NCBI GenBank assembly: GCA_021732665.1
Contig: JAKFUL010000017.1
Coordinates: 57,797-121,796, forward strand
Source of the DNA: Acetobacteraceae bacterium
GTDB lineage: Bacteria > Pseudomonadota > Alphaproteobacteria > Acetobacterales > Acetobacteraceae
Reading direction: 5' to 3'
Length of the DNA stretch: 64,000 bases
Shown one piece after another: positions 39,966 to 49,191 of the stretch. The position numbers and the translations under genes are program-made. Numbering within the stretch: the stretch's first letter is position 1; each line of letters starts with the position of its first letter. Below the pieces are notes generated by a model. That model saw only the letters and a list, made by a program, of their open reading frames with translations, searched no databases and had not been told where the DNA came from.

Positions 39966-40574
39966 CTACTTCGCCCGCAGCTTGGCCAGCTCTGCCTTCA
40001 GCGCCTCATTCTCCGCCCTGAGCGTGTCCACCTCATTCACCGGCCGGCCCTGAAACGGCGTGAACAGGCTCATCGCCCGCTCCATCATCGCCATGTTCCG
40101 CTGCCCCAGCTCGGTCAGGTCGAAGGGCATGTCGAAGGGCTTGAAGCCGCCGATCGCGGTTTCCATCCCGCGCCGCCACTGCTCCTGCTGCTTGGCGAAG
40201 CCGGTCATGGCGAATTCCAGATAGCCTGGCAGCATCTGGCCCATGTTGTTGCCGTAGAAGCCGATCATCTGCCGGAGAAAACTCTCGGGCAGCAGGTTCT
40301 TGCCCTTCGATTCCTCCTCCACGATGATTTGCGTCAGCACAGAGCGGGTGATGTCGTCGCCGCTCTTGGCGTCATAGACCACGAAATCGCGCCCGGCGCG
40401 GATCATCGCGGCGAGGTCCTCGAGCGTGACGTAGCTGCTGCTCTCGGTGTTGTAGAGCCGGCGATTGGCGTATTTCTTCACCACCACGGGCTGGCTGGGG
40501 GTGGCCTCGCCCGCTTCGCCGTCGCCTGGGCCACCCTGATTGGGTGTCACGATCCGGGCCGTGTGTTGTGCCAT
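39966..40574 (-). CDS. phaR: Polyhydroxyalkanoate synthesis repressor PhaR
   Basis: The 202-residue product has the N-terminal PHB/PHA accumulation regulator DNA-binding domain, VVVKKYANRRLYNTESSSYV and LEDLAAMIRAGRDFVVYDAKSG, near residues 30-75. Two PHB-binding segments follow, around QIIVEEESKGKNLLP and MLPGYLEFAMTGF, with a C-terminal coiled coil (VDTLRAENEALKAELAKL). It senses PHA granules and represses phasin and synthase genes. ATG at 40574 is favoured by AGGG at about 8 bases. It is divergent from the PhaE-like gene, with 117 bases between. Confidence 0.93.
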   Translation of the reverse strand: MAQHTARIVTPNQGGPGDGEAGEATPSQPVVVKKYANRRLYNTESSSYVTLEDLAAMIRAGRDFVVYDAKSGDDITRSVLTQIIVEEESKGKNLLPESFLRQMIGFYGNNMGQMLPGYLEFAMTGFAKQQEQWRRGMETAIGGFKPFDMPFDLTELGQRNMAMMERAMSLFTPFQGRPVNEVDTLRAENEALKAELAKLRAK

Positions 40575-40691
40575 CGCCGCCATCCCTGCCAAACCTGCCT
40601 GACGAGACTAGCACGGATGCGCTGTCCAGTGTCATGCCCCGAAAAGACAAGCTATACGCTTGGCCCCCGTCGCACAGAATGTCTGGAATGA

Positions 40692-41132
40692 ATGGACCCG
40701 CCGCCCGAACCCGATCGCCACGGCCTGGAGCAGCTGGCCGAGGACTGGATCACCCTGTGGCAAAGCGAGCTGGCGGCGATGGCGGCCGACCCCGAGCTGG
40801 CCGAGGCCTGGGCGGCCGCGGTCGCGCTGGGCGCGGCGTGGTGGCGCGCGCAGGCGGCCGGGCTGGGCCGTGCGCCTTTCCCGCCCGGGCTTTTCCCCGG
40901 TTTCGGCGCGGCTGATGGCCTCGGGCCTTTCCACCCCTTTGGCGCGCCGTGGCCCCCGGCCGCTGGCCCTGCACCTGATGGGCAGCACGATCCGCGCCAT
41001 GGCGGCGATGAGCCAGACGCCCTCGCCCGCCGCCTGGCCGAGCTGGAACGCCGGCTGGCCGAGATCGAAGGCGGGCCGCGCGGAGGCGGCCAGGATCGCC
41101 CACGCCCTGTCCGCCGGAAAGGCAAGCCATGA
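40692..41132 (+). CDS. Small PhaE-like protein
   Basis: A 146-residue frame. The N-terminus is helical with aromatic and acidic residues (LEQLAEDWITLWQSELAAMA and AWWRAQAAGLGR), the middle is Pro/Gly-rich, and the C-terminus is a short coiled coil (ALARRLAELERRLAEIE). This layout recalls a shortened PhaE, the partner of class III PHA synthases, and phasin-like proteins. No clear family match can be claimed. Its 3' end overlaps the PhaC-like frame by up to 130 bases. Confidence 0.55.
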   Translation: MDPPPEPDRHGLEQLAEDWITLWQSELAAMAADPELAEAWAAAVALGAAWWRAQAAGLGRAPFPPGLFPGFGAADGLGPFHPFGAPWPPAAGPAPDGQHDPRHGGDEPDALARRLAELERRLAEIEGGPRGGGQDRPRPVRRKGKP

Positions 41133-42141
41133 CGCCTTCCGCGCCGCCATCTGGCGCCGGCTGCTTGACCAGGACCGCGCGCTGCTGGCCGGCATCGCCG
41201 CCTATCGCCGCCACCCGCACAGCCGCGGCCTGGCCGACCCGCCGGTGTTCTGGCGCGAGGGCTCGGCGCGCCTGCTCGATTACGGCCGCGCATCCGACCC
41301 GCCGGTGCTGTTCATTCCCAGCCTGGTCAACCGCGCCCATGTGCTCGATCTCGACGAGGGGGCGAGCATGCTGCGCTGGTTGGCCGGGCAGGGGTTTCGC
41401 CCGCTGCTGCTGGATTGGGGCTGGCCCGGTGCCGCCGAGCGCCGCTTCACCCTGACCGACCACATCGCCGGACGGCTGGACCGGGCGCTGGCCGCCATCC
41501 CCGGCCCTCTCGCCATGGTGGGCTATTGCATGGGCGGGCTGCTGGCCCTGGCCGCGGCTGTACGACGGCCGGAGAAGATCGCCGCCCTGGCGCTGCTGGC
41601 CACGCCCTGGGATTTCCACGCCGCCGGCGCCGCCCAGCCGCGTGGCCTGGCCGCCTGCCTGCCGGGCTTCGAGCCCATGCTGGAAGCCCAGGGGGCGCTG
41701 GGCGTGGACGCGCTGCAAACCCTCTTCGCCACGCTCGACCCCTTCGCCATCGCGGAGAAATTCCGCGCCTTCGGCCGGCTCGACCAGAACAGCGCGCGCG
41801 CCCGGCGCTTCGTGGTGCTGGAGGATTGGCTGAATGACGGTGTGCCGCTGGCCGCTCCCGTCGCACGCGAGACCCTCGGCGGCTGGTATGGCCGCAACGA
41901 GCCCGGGCGCGGCGAATGGCTGGTGGCCGGGTTGCCGGTGCGGCCGGAGGGATTTTCCGGCCGCTGCTTCATCGCGGTGCCCAGGCGCGACCGCATCGTG
42001 CCGCCGGCCTCGGCGCTGCCGCTGGCGGCCATGCCCGGTGCCACGCTGCACATGGCGGCCTCCGGCCATATCGGCATGGTGGCGGGCGAGCGGGCAGAGG
42101 CCGCGCTGTGGCGGCCGCTGCGCGACTGGCTGCTGGGCTAG
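40999..42141 (+). CDS. PhaC-like alpha/beta hydrolase (class III PHA synthase-type)
   Basis: About 350-380 residues. The core reads PPVLFIPSLVNRAHVLDLDE, then LLLDWGWPGAAERRFTLTDHI, the lipase-box-like MVGYCMGGLLAL with cysteine in place of serine, PRRDRIVPPASA (Asp) and ASGHIGMVAG (His). The cysteine nucleophile and GHIG ending are the PHA synthase triad, and the region after LVNR resembles class III PhaC. The start is unclear: no good ribosome-binding site is seen, ATG at 40999 or 41008 lies inside the PhaE-like frame, and convincing homology begins only near 41080. Confidence 0.75.
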   Translation: MAAMSQTPSPAAWPSWNAGWPRSKAGRAEAARIAHALSAGKASHDAFRAAIWRRLLDQDRALLAGIAAYRRHPHSRGLADPPVFWREGSARLLDYGRASDPPVLFIPSLVNRAHVLDLDEGASMLRWLAGQGFRPLLLDWGWPGAAERRFTLTDHIAGRLDRALAAIPGPLAMVGYCMGGLLALAAAVRRPEKIAALALLATPWDFHAAGAAQPRGLAACLPGFEPMLEAQGALGVDALQTLFATLDPFAIAEKFRAFGRLDQNSARARRFVVLEDWLNDGVPLAAPVARETLGGWYGRNEPGRGEWLVAGLPVRPEGFSGRCFIAVPRRDRIVPPASALPLAAMPGATLHMAASGHIGMVAGERAEAALWRPLRDWLLG

Positions 42142-42202
42142 CCCCGGAATGCCGCGCTTTCCGGCTTCGCAAACCCGTGGCCCCGGGTGCTAGGCTGGCG
42201 TC

Positions 42203-43330
42203 ATGCTGGCACCTCTCCCCCTGCCCCCGGGCATCCGCACACGCATGGTCGAAAACGGCCGCGGCCTGAGCATGCATTGCCTGGAGGCCGGTGCCCCGGG
42301 GCGGCCGCTGGTGCTGCTGCTGCATGGCTTCCCGGAGATCGCCTATTCCTGGCGCAAGGTGATGCTGCCGCTGGCGGCGCAGGGCTTTTACGTGGTGGCG
42401 CCCGACCAGCGCGGCTACGGCCGCACCACCGGCGGCACCCCGGGCTATGATGTCGATCTGAGCGAATTCGGCCCGCTGAACTATGTGCGCGACGTGGTGG
42501 GGCTGGTGGCGGCGCTGGGCGCGCGGCAGGTCGCCTGCGTGATCGGCCATGATTTCGGCGCGCCGGTCGCCGGCAATTGCGCGCTGATCAGGCCAGACCT
42601 GTTCCGGAGTGCTGTGGTGATGAGCGCGCCATATGGCGGGCCGCCGCCGATCAATTTCGGCCCACCCCCGCTGGGGCTCAACTCGGCCTCGATGAATGCC
42701 GCGTTGGCCGCCCTGCCCAGGCCGCGCAAGCATTACCAGTGGCACTACTCCACGCGTGGCGCGGAGGCCGAGCTGATGAACCACCCCGCCGGGCTGCACG
42801 CCTTCTTCCGCGCCTATTACCACCACAAGAGCGCCGACTGGACCGCGAACAAGCCGCATCCGCTGCCCGGCTGGGACGCGGCGGTGATCGCGGAAATGCC
42901 CACCTACTACATCATGGATCTGGACCAGGGCATGGCCGAGACCGTGGCGGCCGAGATGCCCTCGCCAGCCGAGATCGCCGCGAATACCTGGTTCACCGAT
43001 GCCGAGGTCGCGGTCTATGCCGGCGAGTATGCCCGCACCGGCTTCCAGGGCGGGTTGCAAAGCTATCGCTGCACCACCTCGGGCCTGGCCGGGCGGGAGA
43101 TGCAGCTTTTCGCCGGCCGCGCCATCGAGGTGCCTTCCTGCTTCATCGGCGGTGCGGCGGATTGGGGCGTGCATCAGAAGCCGGGCGAGTTCGAACGGAT
43201 GCAGGGAATCGGTTGCGCCCATATGCTGGGCTGTCACCTCGTGCCCGGCGCCGGGCATTGGGTGATGCAGGAGCAGCCCGGGGCGGTGCTGGCGATCCTG
43301 GAGAAATTCCTCCATCGCCTGCTGACATGA
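42203..43330 (+). CDS. Alpha/beta hydrolase (epoxide-hydrolase-like)
   Basis: A 375-residue protein. The oxyanion-hole motif is LLLHGFPEIAYSWRK near residue 38, the nucleophile Asp lies in VIGHDFGAPVAGN near 113, and the catalytic His lies in VPGAGHWVMQEQP near 350. The family APDQRGYGRTTGG segment is present. These features fit soluble epoxide hydrolases or haloacetate dehalogenase-like enzymes. The cap domain is large and its substrate unknown. It follows the PhaC-like gene by 61 bases in the same direction. Confidence 0.88.
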   Translation: MLAPLPLPPGIRTRMVENGRGLSMHCLEAGAPGRPLVLLLHGFPEIAYSWRKVMLPLAAQGFYVVAPDQRGYGRTTGGTPGYDVDLSEFGPLNYVRDVVGLVAALGARQVACVIGHDFGAPVAGNCALIRPDLFRSAVVMSAPYGGPPPINFGPPPLGLNSASMNAALAALPRPRKHYQWHYSTRGAEAELMNHPAGLHAFFRAYYHHKSADWTANKPHPLPGWDAAVIAEMPTYYIMDLDQGMAETVAAEMPSPAEIAANTWFTDAEVAVYAGEYARTGFQGGLQSYRCTTSGLAGREMQLFAGRAIEVPSCFIGGAADWGVHQKPGEFERMQGIGCAHMLGCHLVPGAGHWVMQEQPGAVLAILEKFLHRLLT

Positions 43331-43389
43331 ATCTTTGCGCCTTCGGGCAAACCGCCTAATAGATTTTCCAGGATTGATCAGAGAAGCGC

Positions 43390-44328
43390 ATGCCCCCTCC
43401 GCACCTCGCCGTCCTCAATGTGCAGGAGCCGTCGAAAAAACTGGCGAAACAGCCGGCGCCCAAGCCGGAAGCCAAGCCCGCGCGGGGACGGATCGGTTGG
43501 TTGCGCGCGACGGTGACGCCGCCCGAACCCGCGCCGCAGGTGCCGCGTCGCCGCCCGCCGGCGCCCGATGAGATCAGCCTCGAAGCGCTCCAGCCCGCCG
43601 CTGCGGAGGCAGTCAGCATGCCCCAGCCCGATCCTGAACCGCAGCCGGCCCCGCCGGTCCCGCCGGTGCCGCCGCCCCTGATCCAGGCGGTGCCGCCGCC
43701 GCCGGCCGCCCCGGAGCGGGTGGAAAAGCCGGCAGAGCGCCGCCCGCCGCAGGAGGACCTGCTTGCCGACCTGCCGCCCGCGCAGGTGCCGCTGAAGATC
43801 GATGTCTCGCTGCTGCCGGCGATGCCGCCGGCAAAGCCTGCCGCGCCCGAACGCCAGGGCCGCAACGCGGCGGCCGAGCGCGCCTTTCGCATCGGCCGGC
43901 TGGGCAGCCGCCCGGCGCATGCCATGTCGGCGGCCGAGGTCGCGGCCTGGCGCGAGGGCGCGATGGAGGCGGGCCGCTCCCGCGACCGGCTCTGGGGCCG
44001 GCCGAGCCTGTGGTGGTGGCTGGCGCTCTCCGCCCTGCTGGTGATGCCCATGGCCTATGCCGCGCTGTGGCTCGGCCTGGCCAGCAATGGCGCGGAATTC
44101 CTCTCCACCGGCCTGGGGCAGGAGGCCTGGATCATCTTCGGCGGGCCGGAAGCGGGGATGGTCTATTGGGGCGTTGTTTTCGCCCTGGCGATGCTGCTGC
44201 AGATGCTTCGGCCGCTGGAGCCGGTGCTGATCATCGGCGCCGCCAGCTACTGGGGCTGGCTTGGCCTGCACGCGGCCTGGGAGGTGGGGCTGCTGGCGCA
44301 GCGCATTCCGCCCCTGCCCATGCCCTGA
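43390..44328 (+). CDS. Pro-rich protein with C-terminal membrane segments, unrecognised
   Basis: The 312-residue product has a long Pro/Ala-rich N-terminal half (residues 1-150), a short charged helix region (AAEVAAWREGAMEAGRSRDR), and two or three C-terminal hydrophobic segments starting WWWLALSALLVMPMAYAALWL near 210. No family is recognised. The layout resembles cytosolic proline-rich linkers attached to membrane anchors. An upstream frame-compatible ATG at 43390 follows a GAGAAG-like site. Confidence 0.6.
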   Translation: MPPPHLAVLNVQEPSKKLAKQPAPKPEAKPARGRIGWLRATVTPPEPAPQVPRRRPPAPDEISLEALQPAAAEAVSMPQPDPEPQPAPPVPPVPPPLIQAVPPPPAAPERVEKPAERRPPQEDLLADLPPAQVPLKIDVSLLPAMPPAKPAAPERQGRNAAAERAFRIGRLGSRPAHAMSAAEVAAWREGAMEAGRSRDRLWGRPSLWWWLALSALLVMPMAYAALWLGLASNGAEFLSTGLGQEAWIIFGGPEAGMVYWGVVFALAMLLQMLRPLEPVLIIGAASYWGWLGLHAAWEVGLLAQRIPPLPMP

Positions 44329-44373
44329 ACGGCCGGCTTCGCCGCGCGGCCCTCTCGGTACCAGCCGTCCGGC

Positions 44374-44856
44374 CTATGGCCAAGCCGCCCTGATCGGCGC
44401 GGGCAGCACCGCCCCCGGCCCCTGATAGCTGCCGCGGATCACCACCGCGCTGTCATCGGCGCGCCAGAAGACCGGCCCGTCATAGCGCGCCAGCAGCGCC
44501 TCCAGCCCGATGCGGATGATGCCCAGCCCCTGTTCCTCGGCGCTCTGGTCGGTGCTCGCGCCGAGATTCTTCCGCAGGCCCCAGCCCGAGGGCTCGCCGC
44601 CGAAGAAATAGGTGTAGGTGCCCCGTCCCTTCAGCTTCAGCTCGAAATCCAGCACCGAGTAGTCGCGCATCAGCCGCCCGGGGGAGGAGAAGCCGCTGCT
44701 CGATCGCAAATCCAGCGCGCCTTCCGTCCATGGCCCGTCGCGGCCGGTCACCCTGCCCAGGATGCCCCCCAGCGCCGCCAGCGGCGTGTAATGGTAGAGC
44801 ATGTCGAAGCCCAGCTTGCGCAGGAGCATCCGGGGCAGGGGGAGGGCGATGGGCAT
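44374..44856 (-). CDS. Conserved-looking protein of unknown function (160 aa)
   Basis: An excellent ribosome-binding site, AAGGAGT, precedes the ATG at 44856, and codon usage is like that of the neighbours. The N-terminus is hydrophobic ([27 protein letters not shown]) without a clean signal peptide. The rest is mixed alpha/beta with [21 protein letters not shown] and [19 protein letters not shown] do not recognise a family. It is divergent from alaS, 113 bases apart. Confidence 0.6.
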   Translation of the reverse strand: MPIALPLPRMLLRKLGFDMLYHYTPLAALGGILGRVTGRDGPWTEGALDLRSSSGFSSPGRLMRDYSVLDFELKLKGRGTYTYFFGGEPSGWGLRKNLGASTDQSAEEQGLGIIRIGLEALLARYDGPVFWRADDSAVVIRGSYQGPGAVLPAPIRAAWP

Positions 44857-44969
44857 GGCAACTCCTTTGCCGTAATCCTGCCACGCCGGGGCTCGGCCCG
44901 TCTTCACGTCAGGCCCGGCCCGCGCTACCCCACGCCATCAAGTTTTGTCACGAAGGCCCGCCCCCCGGC

Positions 44970-47600
44970 ATGACCAGCAGCAACGATATCCGCGCCACCT
45001 TCCTCGAATATTTCGCCCGCAATGGGCATCAGGTGGTGGAGTCCAGCCCGCTGGTGCCGCGCAACGACCCCACGCTGATGTTCGCCAATTCCGGCATGGT
45101 GCAGTTCAAGAACGTGTTCACCGGCCAGGAACGCCGGGCCTATTCCACCGCGACCACGGCGCAGAAATGCGTGCGCGCGGGCGGCAAGCACAATGACCTC
45201 GACAATGTCGGCTATACCGCGCGCCACCACACCTTCTTCGAGATGCTCGGGAATTTCTCCTTCGGCAACTACTTCAAGGAACAGGCGATCGAGCATGCCT
45301 GGACCTTGCTGACGCGCGATTTTGCGCTGCCGAAAGACAAGCTCCTCGTCACCGTCTATTCCGAGGACGAGGAGGCGCCGGTCTTCTGGCAAAAAATCGC
45401 CGGCCTGCCGGACAGCCGGATCATCCGCATCCCCACCTCCGACAATTTCTGGCGGATGGGCGATACCGGCCCCTGCGGCCCCTGCTCGGAAATCTTCTAT
45501 GACCACGGGGAAAAAATCTGGGGCGGCCCGCCGGGTTCGGCCGACGAAAACGGCGACCGGTTCATCGAGATCTGGAACCTCGTCTTCATGCAGTTCCTGG
45601 AGGAGCCTGCCGGCACGCGAAACCCGCTGCCCAGGCCGTCCATCGACACCGGCATGGGGCTGGAGCGCTTCGCCGCCATCCTGCAGGGCGTGCACGACAA
45701 TTACGACACCGACACGCTGCGTGCGCTGATCCTGGCCAGCGCCGATGCGACGGGGCAGGGCGCCGATGGCGAATTCCGCATCAGCCACCGCGTGGTGGCC
45801 GACCACCTGCGCGCCGGTTCGTTCCTGCTGGCCGATGGCGTGCTGCCGTCCAATGAGGGCCGCGGCTATGTGCTGCGCCGCATCCTCCGCCGCGCCATGC
45901 GCCACGCCCATATGATGGGTGCGAAGGAGCCCCTGCTCTATCGCCTCTTCCCCGCCCTCGAGCGGCAGATGGGCGTGGCCTATCCCGAGCTGGGACGCGC
46001 CGGCGCGCTGATCACCGAGACCCTGCGGCTGGAGGAACAGAAGTTTCGGGGCCTGCTGGAGCGTGGCCTCGGTTTGCTGGCCGAGGAAACCGCCCGGCTG
46101 GCCGAGCGCGAAACCCTGCCCGGCGCCATCGCCTTCAAGCTCTACGACACCTACGGCTTCCCGCTCGACCTGACGCAGGACGCGCTGCGCGGCGAGGGCC
46201 GCGAGGTGGATCTGGAAGGCTTCAACGCCGCCATGTCGGAGCAGAAGACCCGGGCCCGCGCCGCCTGGGCCGGCACCGGCGAGGCGGCGACGGAAACCCT
46301 GTGGTTCGACATCAAGGAGCGCACCGGCGCCTCCGAATTCCTGGGTTATGACACCGAGCAGGCCGAGGGCGAATTGCTGGCCGTGGTCAGCGGCGGGGTG
46401 GAGGCGATCGCCGCCGCCCCGGGCGCCGAGGTCTCCCTCGTGCTGAACCAGACGCCCTTCTACGCCGAAAGCGGCGGCCAGGTCGGCGATGCCGGCGTGA
46501 TCACCGGGCCCGACGGGTTGCGCATCGCCATCACGGACACCCAGAAGAAGCTCGGCCTGTTCATCCACAGCGGCGTGGTCGAGGCCGGCCACCCCAGGCC
46601 GGGACAGGCCGTGGTCGCCACCGTGGACCATGCCCGTCGCGGCGCCATCCGCGCCCACCACAGCGCCACCCACCTGCTGCATGAGGCGCTGCGGCGCAAG
46701 CTCGGCACCCATGTGGCCCAAAAAGGCAGCCTGAACGCGGCCGATCGCCTGCGCTTCGATGTCAGCCATAACAAGCCGATGGATCCGGCGGAACTGGCCT
46801 GGGTCGAGGCCGAGGTGAACGCCCGCATCCGCGAAAACGCCGAGGTCAGTACGCGGCTGATGACGCCGGAGGCCGCGGTGGCCGAGGGCGCCATGGCGCT
46901 CTTCGGCGAGAAATACGGCGAGGAGGTTCGCGTGGTCTCGATGGGCCGCGACGGTGACCGCGCCTTCAGCGTGGAGCTGTGCGGCGGCACCCATGTCCGC
47001 CGCACCGGCGATGTCGGCCTCTTCCGCATCGTGAGCGAAGGCGGCGTGGCGGCCGGCGTGCGGCGGGTGGAGGCGGTGACGGGCGAGGCCGCGCTGGCCC
47101 TGATCGACGAGAACATGGCGCAGCTGCGCGAGGCGGCGGCGGTGCTGAAGGTCAGCCCCGCCGACCTGCCCGGCCGGATCGCCACGCTGCTGGAGGAGCG
47201 CCGCAAGCTCGAACGCGATGTCGGCGAGCTGCGGAAAAAACTCGCCACCGGCGGTGCCGCTTCCGAGGTCGAGGCGATCGCCGGCCTGCGCGTGGCGCTG
47301 CGCGACATGGGCGATACGCCGGCCAAGGATCTTCGCGGCATTGCCGAGGCGATCCTCAAGGGCGGCTCCGCCGATGTGGTGGTGCTGGCCAGCAATGAGG
47401 GCGGCCGCGCCTCCATCGTGGCGGGACTGGGCGAGGCGGCGAAGGGCCGCACGGATGCGCCCACGCTGGTGCGCGCGGCGGCGGCCGCGGTGGGCGGCAA
47501 GGGCGGTGGCGGCAAGCCGGACATGGCCCAGGCCGGCGGCCCCGATGGCGACAAGCTGGCCGAGGCGCTGGACGCGGTGCGCGCCGCGCTGGCCGGATAG
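44970..47600 (+). CDS. alaS: Alanyl-tRNA synthetase
   Basis: An 876-residue class II synthetase. The aminoacylation core starts [20 protein letters not shown] and contains [16 protein letters not shown]. The editing domain has the zinc ligands [17 protein letters not shown] and [13 protein letters not shown] near residues 570 and 672. The C-terminal C-Ala region ends with [15 protein letters not shown]. The ATG at 44970 is the conserved start; longer frames upstream overlap the divergent gene. Its stop codon abuts the stop of the convergent DsrE-like gene. Confidence 0.97.
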   Translation: MTSSNDIRATFLEYFARNGHQVVESSPLVPRNDPTLMFANSGMVQFKNVFTGQERRAYSTATTAQKCVRAGGKHNDLDNVGYTARHHTFFEMLGNFSFGNYFKEQAIEHAWTLLTRDFALPKDKLLVTVYSEDEEAPVFWQKIAGLPDSRIIRIPTSDNFWRMGDTGPCGPCSEIFYDHGEKIWGGPPGSADENGDRFIEIWNLVFMQFLEEPAGTRNPLPRPSIDTGMGLERFAAILQGVHDNYDTDTLRALILASADATGQGADGEFRISHRVVADHLRAGSFLLADGVLPSNEGRGYVLRRILRRAMRHAHMMGAKEPLLYRLFPALERQMGVAYPELGRAGALITETLRLEEQKFRGLLERGLGLLAEETARLAERETLPGAIAFKLYDTYGFPLDLTQDALRGEGREVDLEGFNAAMSEQKTRARAAWAGTGEAATETLWFDIKERTGASEFLGYDTEQAEGELLAVVSGGVEAIAAAPGAEVSLVLNQTPFYAESGGQVGDAGVITGPDGLRIAITDTQKKLGLFIHSGVVEAGHPRPGQAVVATVDHARRGAIRAHHSATHLLHEALRRKLGTHVAQKGSLNAADRLRFDVSHNKPMDPAELAWVEAEVNARIRENAEVSTRLMTPEAAVAEGAMALFGEKYGEEVRVVSMGRDGDRAFSVELCGGTHVRRTGDVGLFRIVSEGGVAAGVRRVEAVTGEAALALIDENMAQLREAAAVLKVSPADLPGRIATLLEERRKLERDVGELRKKLATGGAASEVEAIAGLRVALRDMGDTPAKDLRGIAEAILKGGSADVVVLASNEGGRASIVAGLGEAAKGRTDAPTLVRAAAAAVGGKGGGGKPDMAQAGGPDGDKLAEALDAVRAALAG

Positions 47601-47972
47601 CTATAGCGTCAGCAACTGCCCGCCCGCGGTGTCGGCCAGCAGTCCGACCACGCCACCGATGACCGTGCCCGCCAGCAGCGGCGCCTGGGCCAGACCCTCG
47701 GTCAGCCGCCCGGCCTCGCAGACCCGCATCTCCACGCCCATCTCCAGCGCCGCCTCCAGCAGGTCATGGATGCCGGCGACGCCGGTTGCGGTGACCGCCG
47801 CCTCGCGCGCATCGGCCTCCAGCGGGCGGCCATCCAGCAACAGGCGGATGCCGGCATTGGTGGCGAAGAGGATCACCGGGCGACCGAGCGCCGCGGCGCC
47901 CGTGGCCAGCACCAGGGCGTAATGCGCCCGTTCATGCCCGGGCGAGATCAGGATGATGCCCAGCGTGGTCAT
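47601..47972 (-). CDS. DsrE-family protein
   Basis: A 123-residue protein that starts [20 protein letters not shown] and has the alternating alpha/beta pattern of DsrE/DsrF/peroxiredoxin-like proteins, with ALVLATGAAALGRPVILFAT near residue 20 and a single Cys in VEMRVCEAGRL near 85. Relatives carry sulfur on a cysteine or act as membrane-associated oxidoreductases. It overlaps the ThiF-type E1 gene (ATGA), so a shared role in sulfur transfer is plausible but unproven. Confidence 0.75.
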   Translation of the reverse strand: MTTLGIILISPGHERAHYALVLATGAAALGRPVILFATNAGIRLLLDGRPLEADAREAAVTATGVAGIHDLLEAALEMGVEMRVCEAGRLTEGLAQAPLLAGTVIGGVVGLLADTAGGQLLTL

Positions 47973-48754
47973 GCCAGGGAGGTGATCGATGGCGTGTCGC
48001 CGCACAGCGCGCAGGCCGGATCGCGCCGAAGCTTTATGGTGCGCATGCGGGCGTCCAGCGCATCCCACAGCAGCAGCCGGCCGGTCAGCGTCTCGCCGAT
48101 GCCCATGATCAGCTTCAGCACCTCGGTGGCCTGCAAGGTGCCCATCACGCCGGTCACCGCGCCCAGCACGCCGGCCTCGGAGCAACTCGGGATCATGCCC
48201 TCGGGCGGCGGTTCGGGATGCAGGCAGCGATGGCAGGGATGCCCGTGCACATGGCTCTGGAAGACCGAAAGCTGGCCCTCGAAGCGCAGCACCGCCGCCG
48301 AGACCAGGGGTTTTTTCAGCAAATGACAGGCATCGCCGAGCAGGAAGCGGGTGGCGAAATTGTCGGTGCCATCGCAGATGATGTCGTATTGCGGGATGAG
48401 GGTGGCCGCGAGTGCCGCGTCCATCCGCGCGGCGTGGATGTTGACCATCGTCGCAGGGTTCAGCGCCTGCAACGCCTGGGCGGCGCTCTCCGCCTTGTTC
48501 TGGCCGATCCGCGCGGTGGTGTGGGCGATCTGGCGTTGCAGATTGGAGAGTTCCAGCCGGTCGTCATCCACCAGGCCAATGGTGCCGACGCCGGCTGCGG
48601 CGAGGTAGAGCGCGAGGGGCGAGCCCAGGCCGCCGGCACCCACCACCAGCACCCGGGCGTCGCGCAGCCTGGACTGGCCCACGCCGCCGACCTCGGCCAG
48701 CAGGATGTGGCGGGAGTAGCGCTGGATCTCCTCCTCGGAGAAATCAAGGTTCAT
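47969..48754 (-). CDS. moeB: HesA/MoeB/ThiF-family adenylyltransferase
   Basis: A 261-residue E1-like enzyme. [19 protein letters not shown], the nucleotide-binding [19 protein letters not shown] near residue 38, and [13 protein letters not shown] near 125 are MoeB/ThiF signatures. Zinc cysteines appear as CHRC near 173 and CALC near 247. It adenylates the C-terminus of a sulfur carrier such as MoaD or ThiS. There is no C-terminal rhodanese domain. It overlaps dut upstream and the DsrE gene downstream. Confidence 0.9.
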   Translation of the reverse strand: MNLDFSEEEIQRYSRHILLAEVGGVGQSRLRDARVLVVGAGGLGSPLALYLAAAGVGTIGLVDDDRLELSNLQRQIAHTTARIGQNKAESAAQALQALNPATMVNIHAARMDAALAATLIPQYDIICDGTDNFATRFLLGDACHLLKKPLVSAAVLRFEGQLSVFQSHVHGHPCHRCLHPEPPPEGMIPSCSEAGVLGAVTGVMGTLQATEVLKLIMGIGETLTGRLLLWDALDARMRTIKLRRDPACALCGDTPSITSLA

Positions 48755-49191
48755 GCGCCGGTGCTGCCGAAGCCGCCATGGCCGCGCTGGGTTTCCGGCA
48801 GCACCACCACCTCCTCGAACACCGCGCGCGTGACCGGAGCCAGCACCGCTTGCGCCACGCGCATGCCGCGCTCCACCGTGAATGGCTCGGCGCCCGTGTT
48901 GAGCAGGATGATTCCGACCTCGCCGCGGTAATCCTCATCGATCGTGCCCGGGGAATTCACCAGGGTGATGCCGTGCCTGAGTGCCAGGCCCGAGCGCGGG
49001 CGCAGCTGCCACTCATGCCCCGGCGGCAGCGCCACGCGCAGCCCGGTGGGGATCAGGGCGCGGCCTCCCGGTGGCACCACCACATCGGCGGTCACGGCGG
49101 CCAGCAGGTCCATCGCCGCCGCGCCGGGCGTGGCGTATTCGGGCAGGGGCAACCCCTCGGCATGGGGCAGGCGTTGCACCAGGATGGTCAT
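48751..49191 (-). CDS. dut: Deoxyuridine 5'-triphosphate nucleotidohydrolase
   Basis: A 146-residue homotrimeric dUTPase. All five motifs are visible: AAMDLLAAV (I), [12 protein letters not shown] (II), [13 protein letters not shown] (III), RGMRVAQAV (IV) and the flexible C-terminal [10 protein letters not shown] (V). It hydrolyses dUTP to dUMP. It is nested in an operon with coaBC upstream (ATGA overlap) and moeB downstream (ATGA overlap). The coaBC-dut pairing is common. Confidence 0.97.
   Translation of the reverse strand: MTILVQRLPHAEGLPLPEYATPGAAAMDLLAAVTADVVVPPGGRALIPTGLRVALPPGHEWQLRPRSGLALRHGITLVNSPGTIDEDYRGEVGIILLNTGAEPFTVERGMRVAQAVLAPVTRAVFEEVVVLPETQRGHGGFGSTGA

Noticed and set aside
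41129..41455. ATGA-coupled start of the PhaC-like gene at 41129
   Set aside because: It opens a different frame that lacks every hydrolase motif and ends after 108 codons.
44925..46994. A 689-codon minus-strand frame opposite alaS
   Set aside because: AlaS is unmistakable on the plus strand; this frame is a complementary shadow with no family features.
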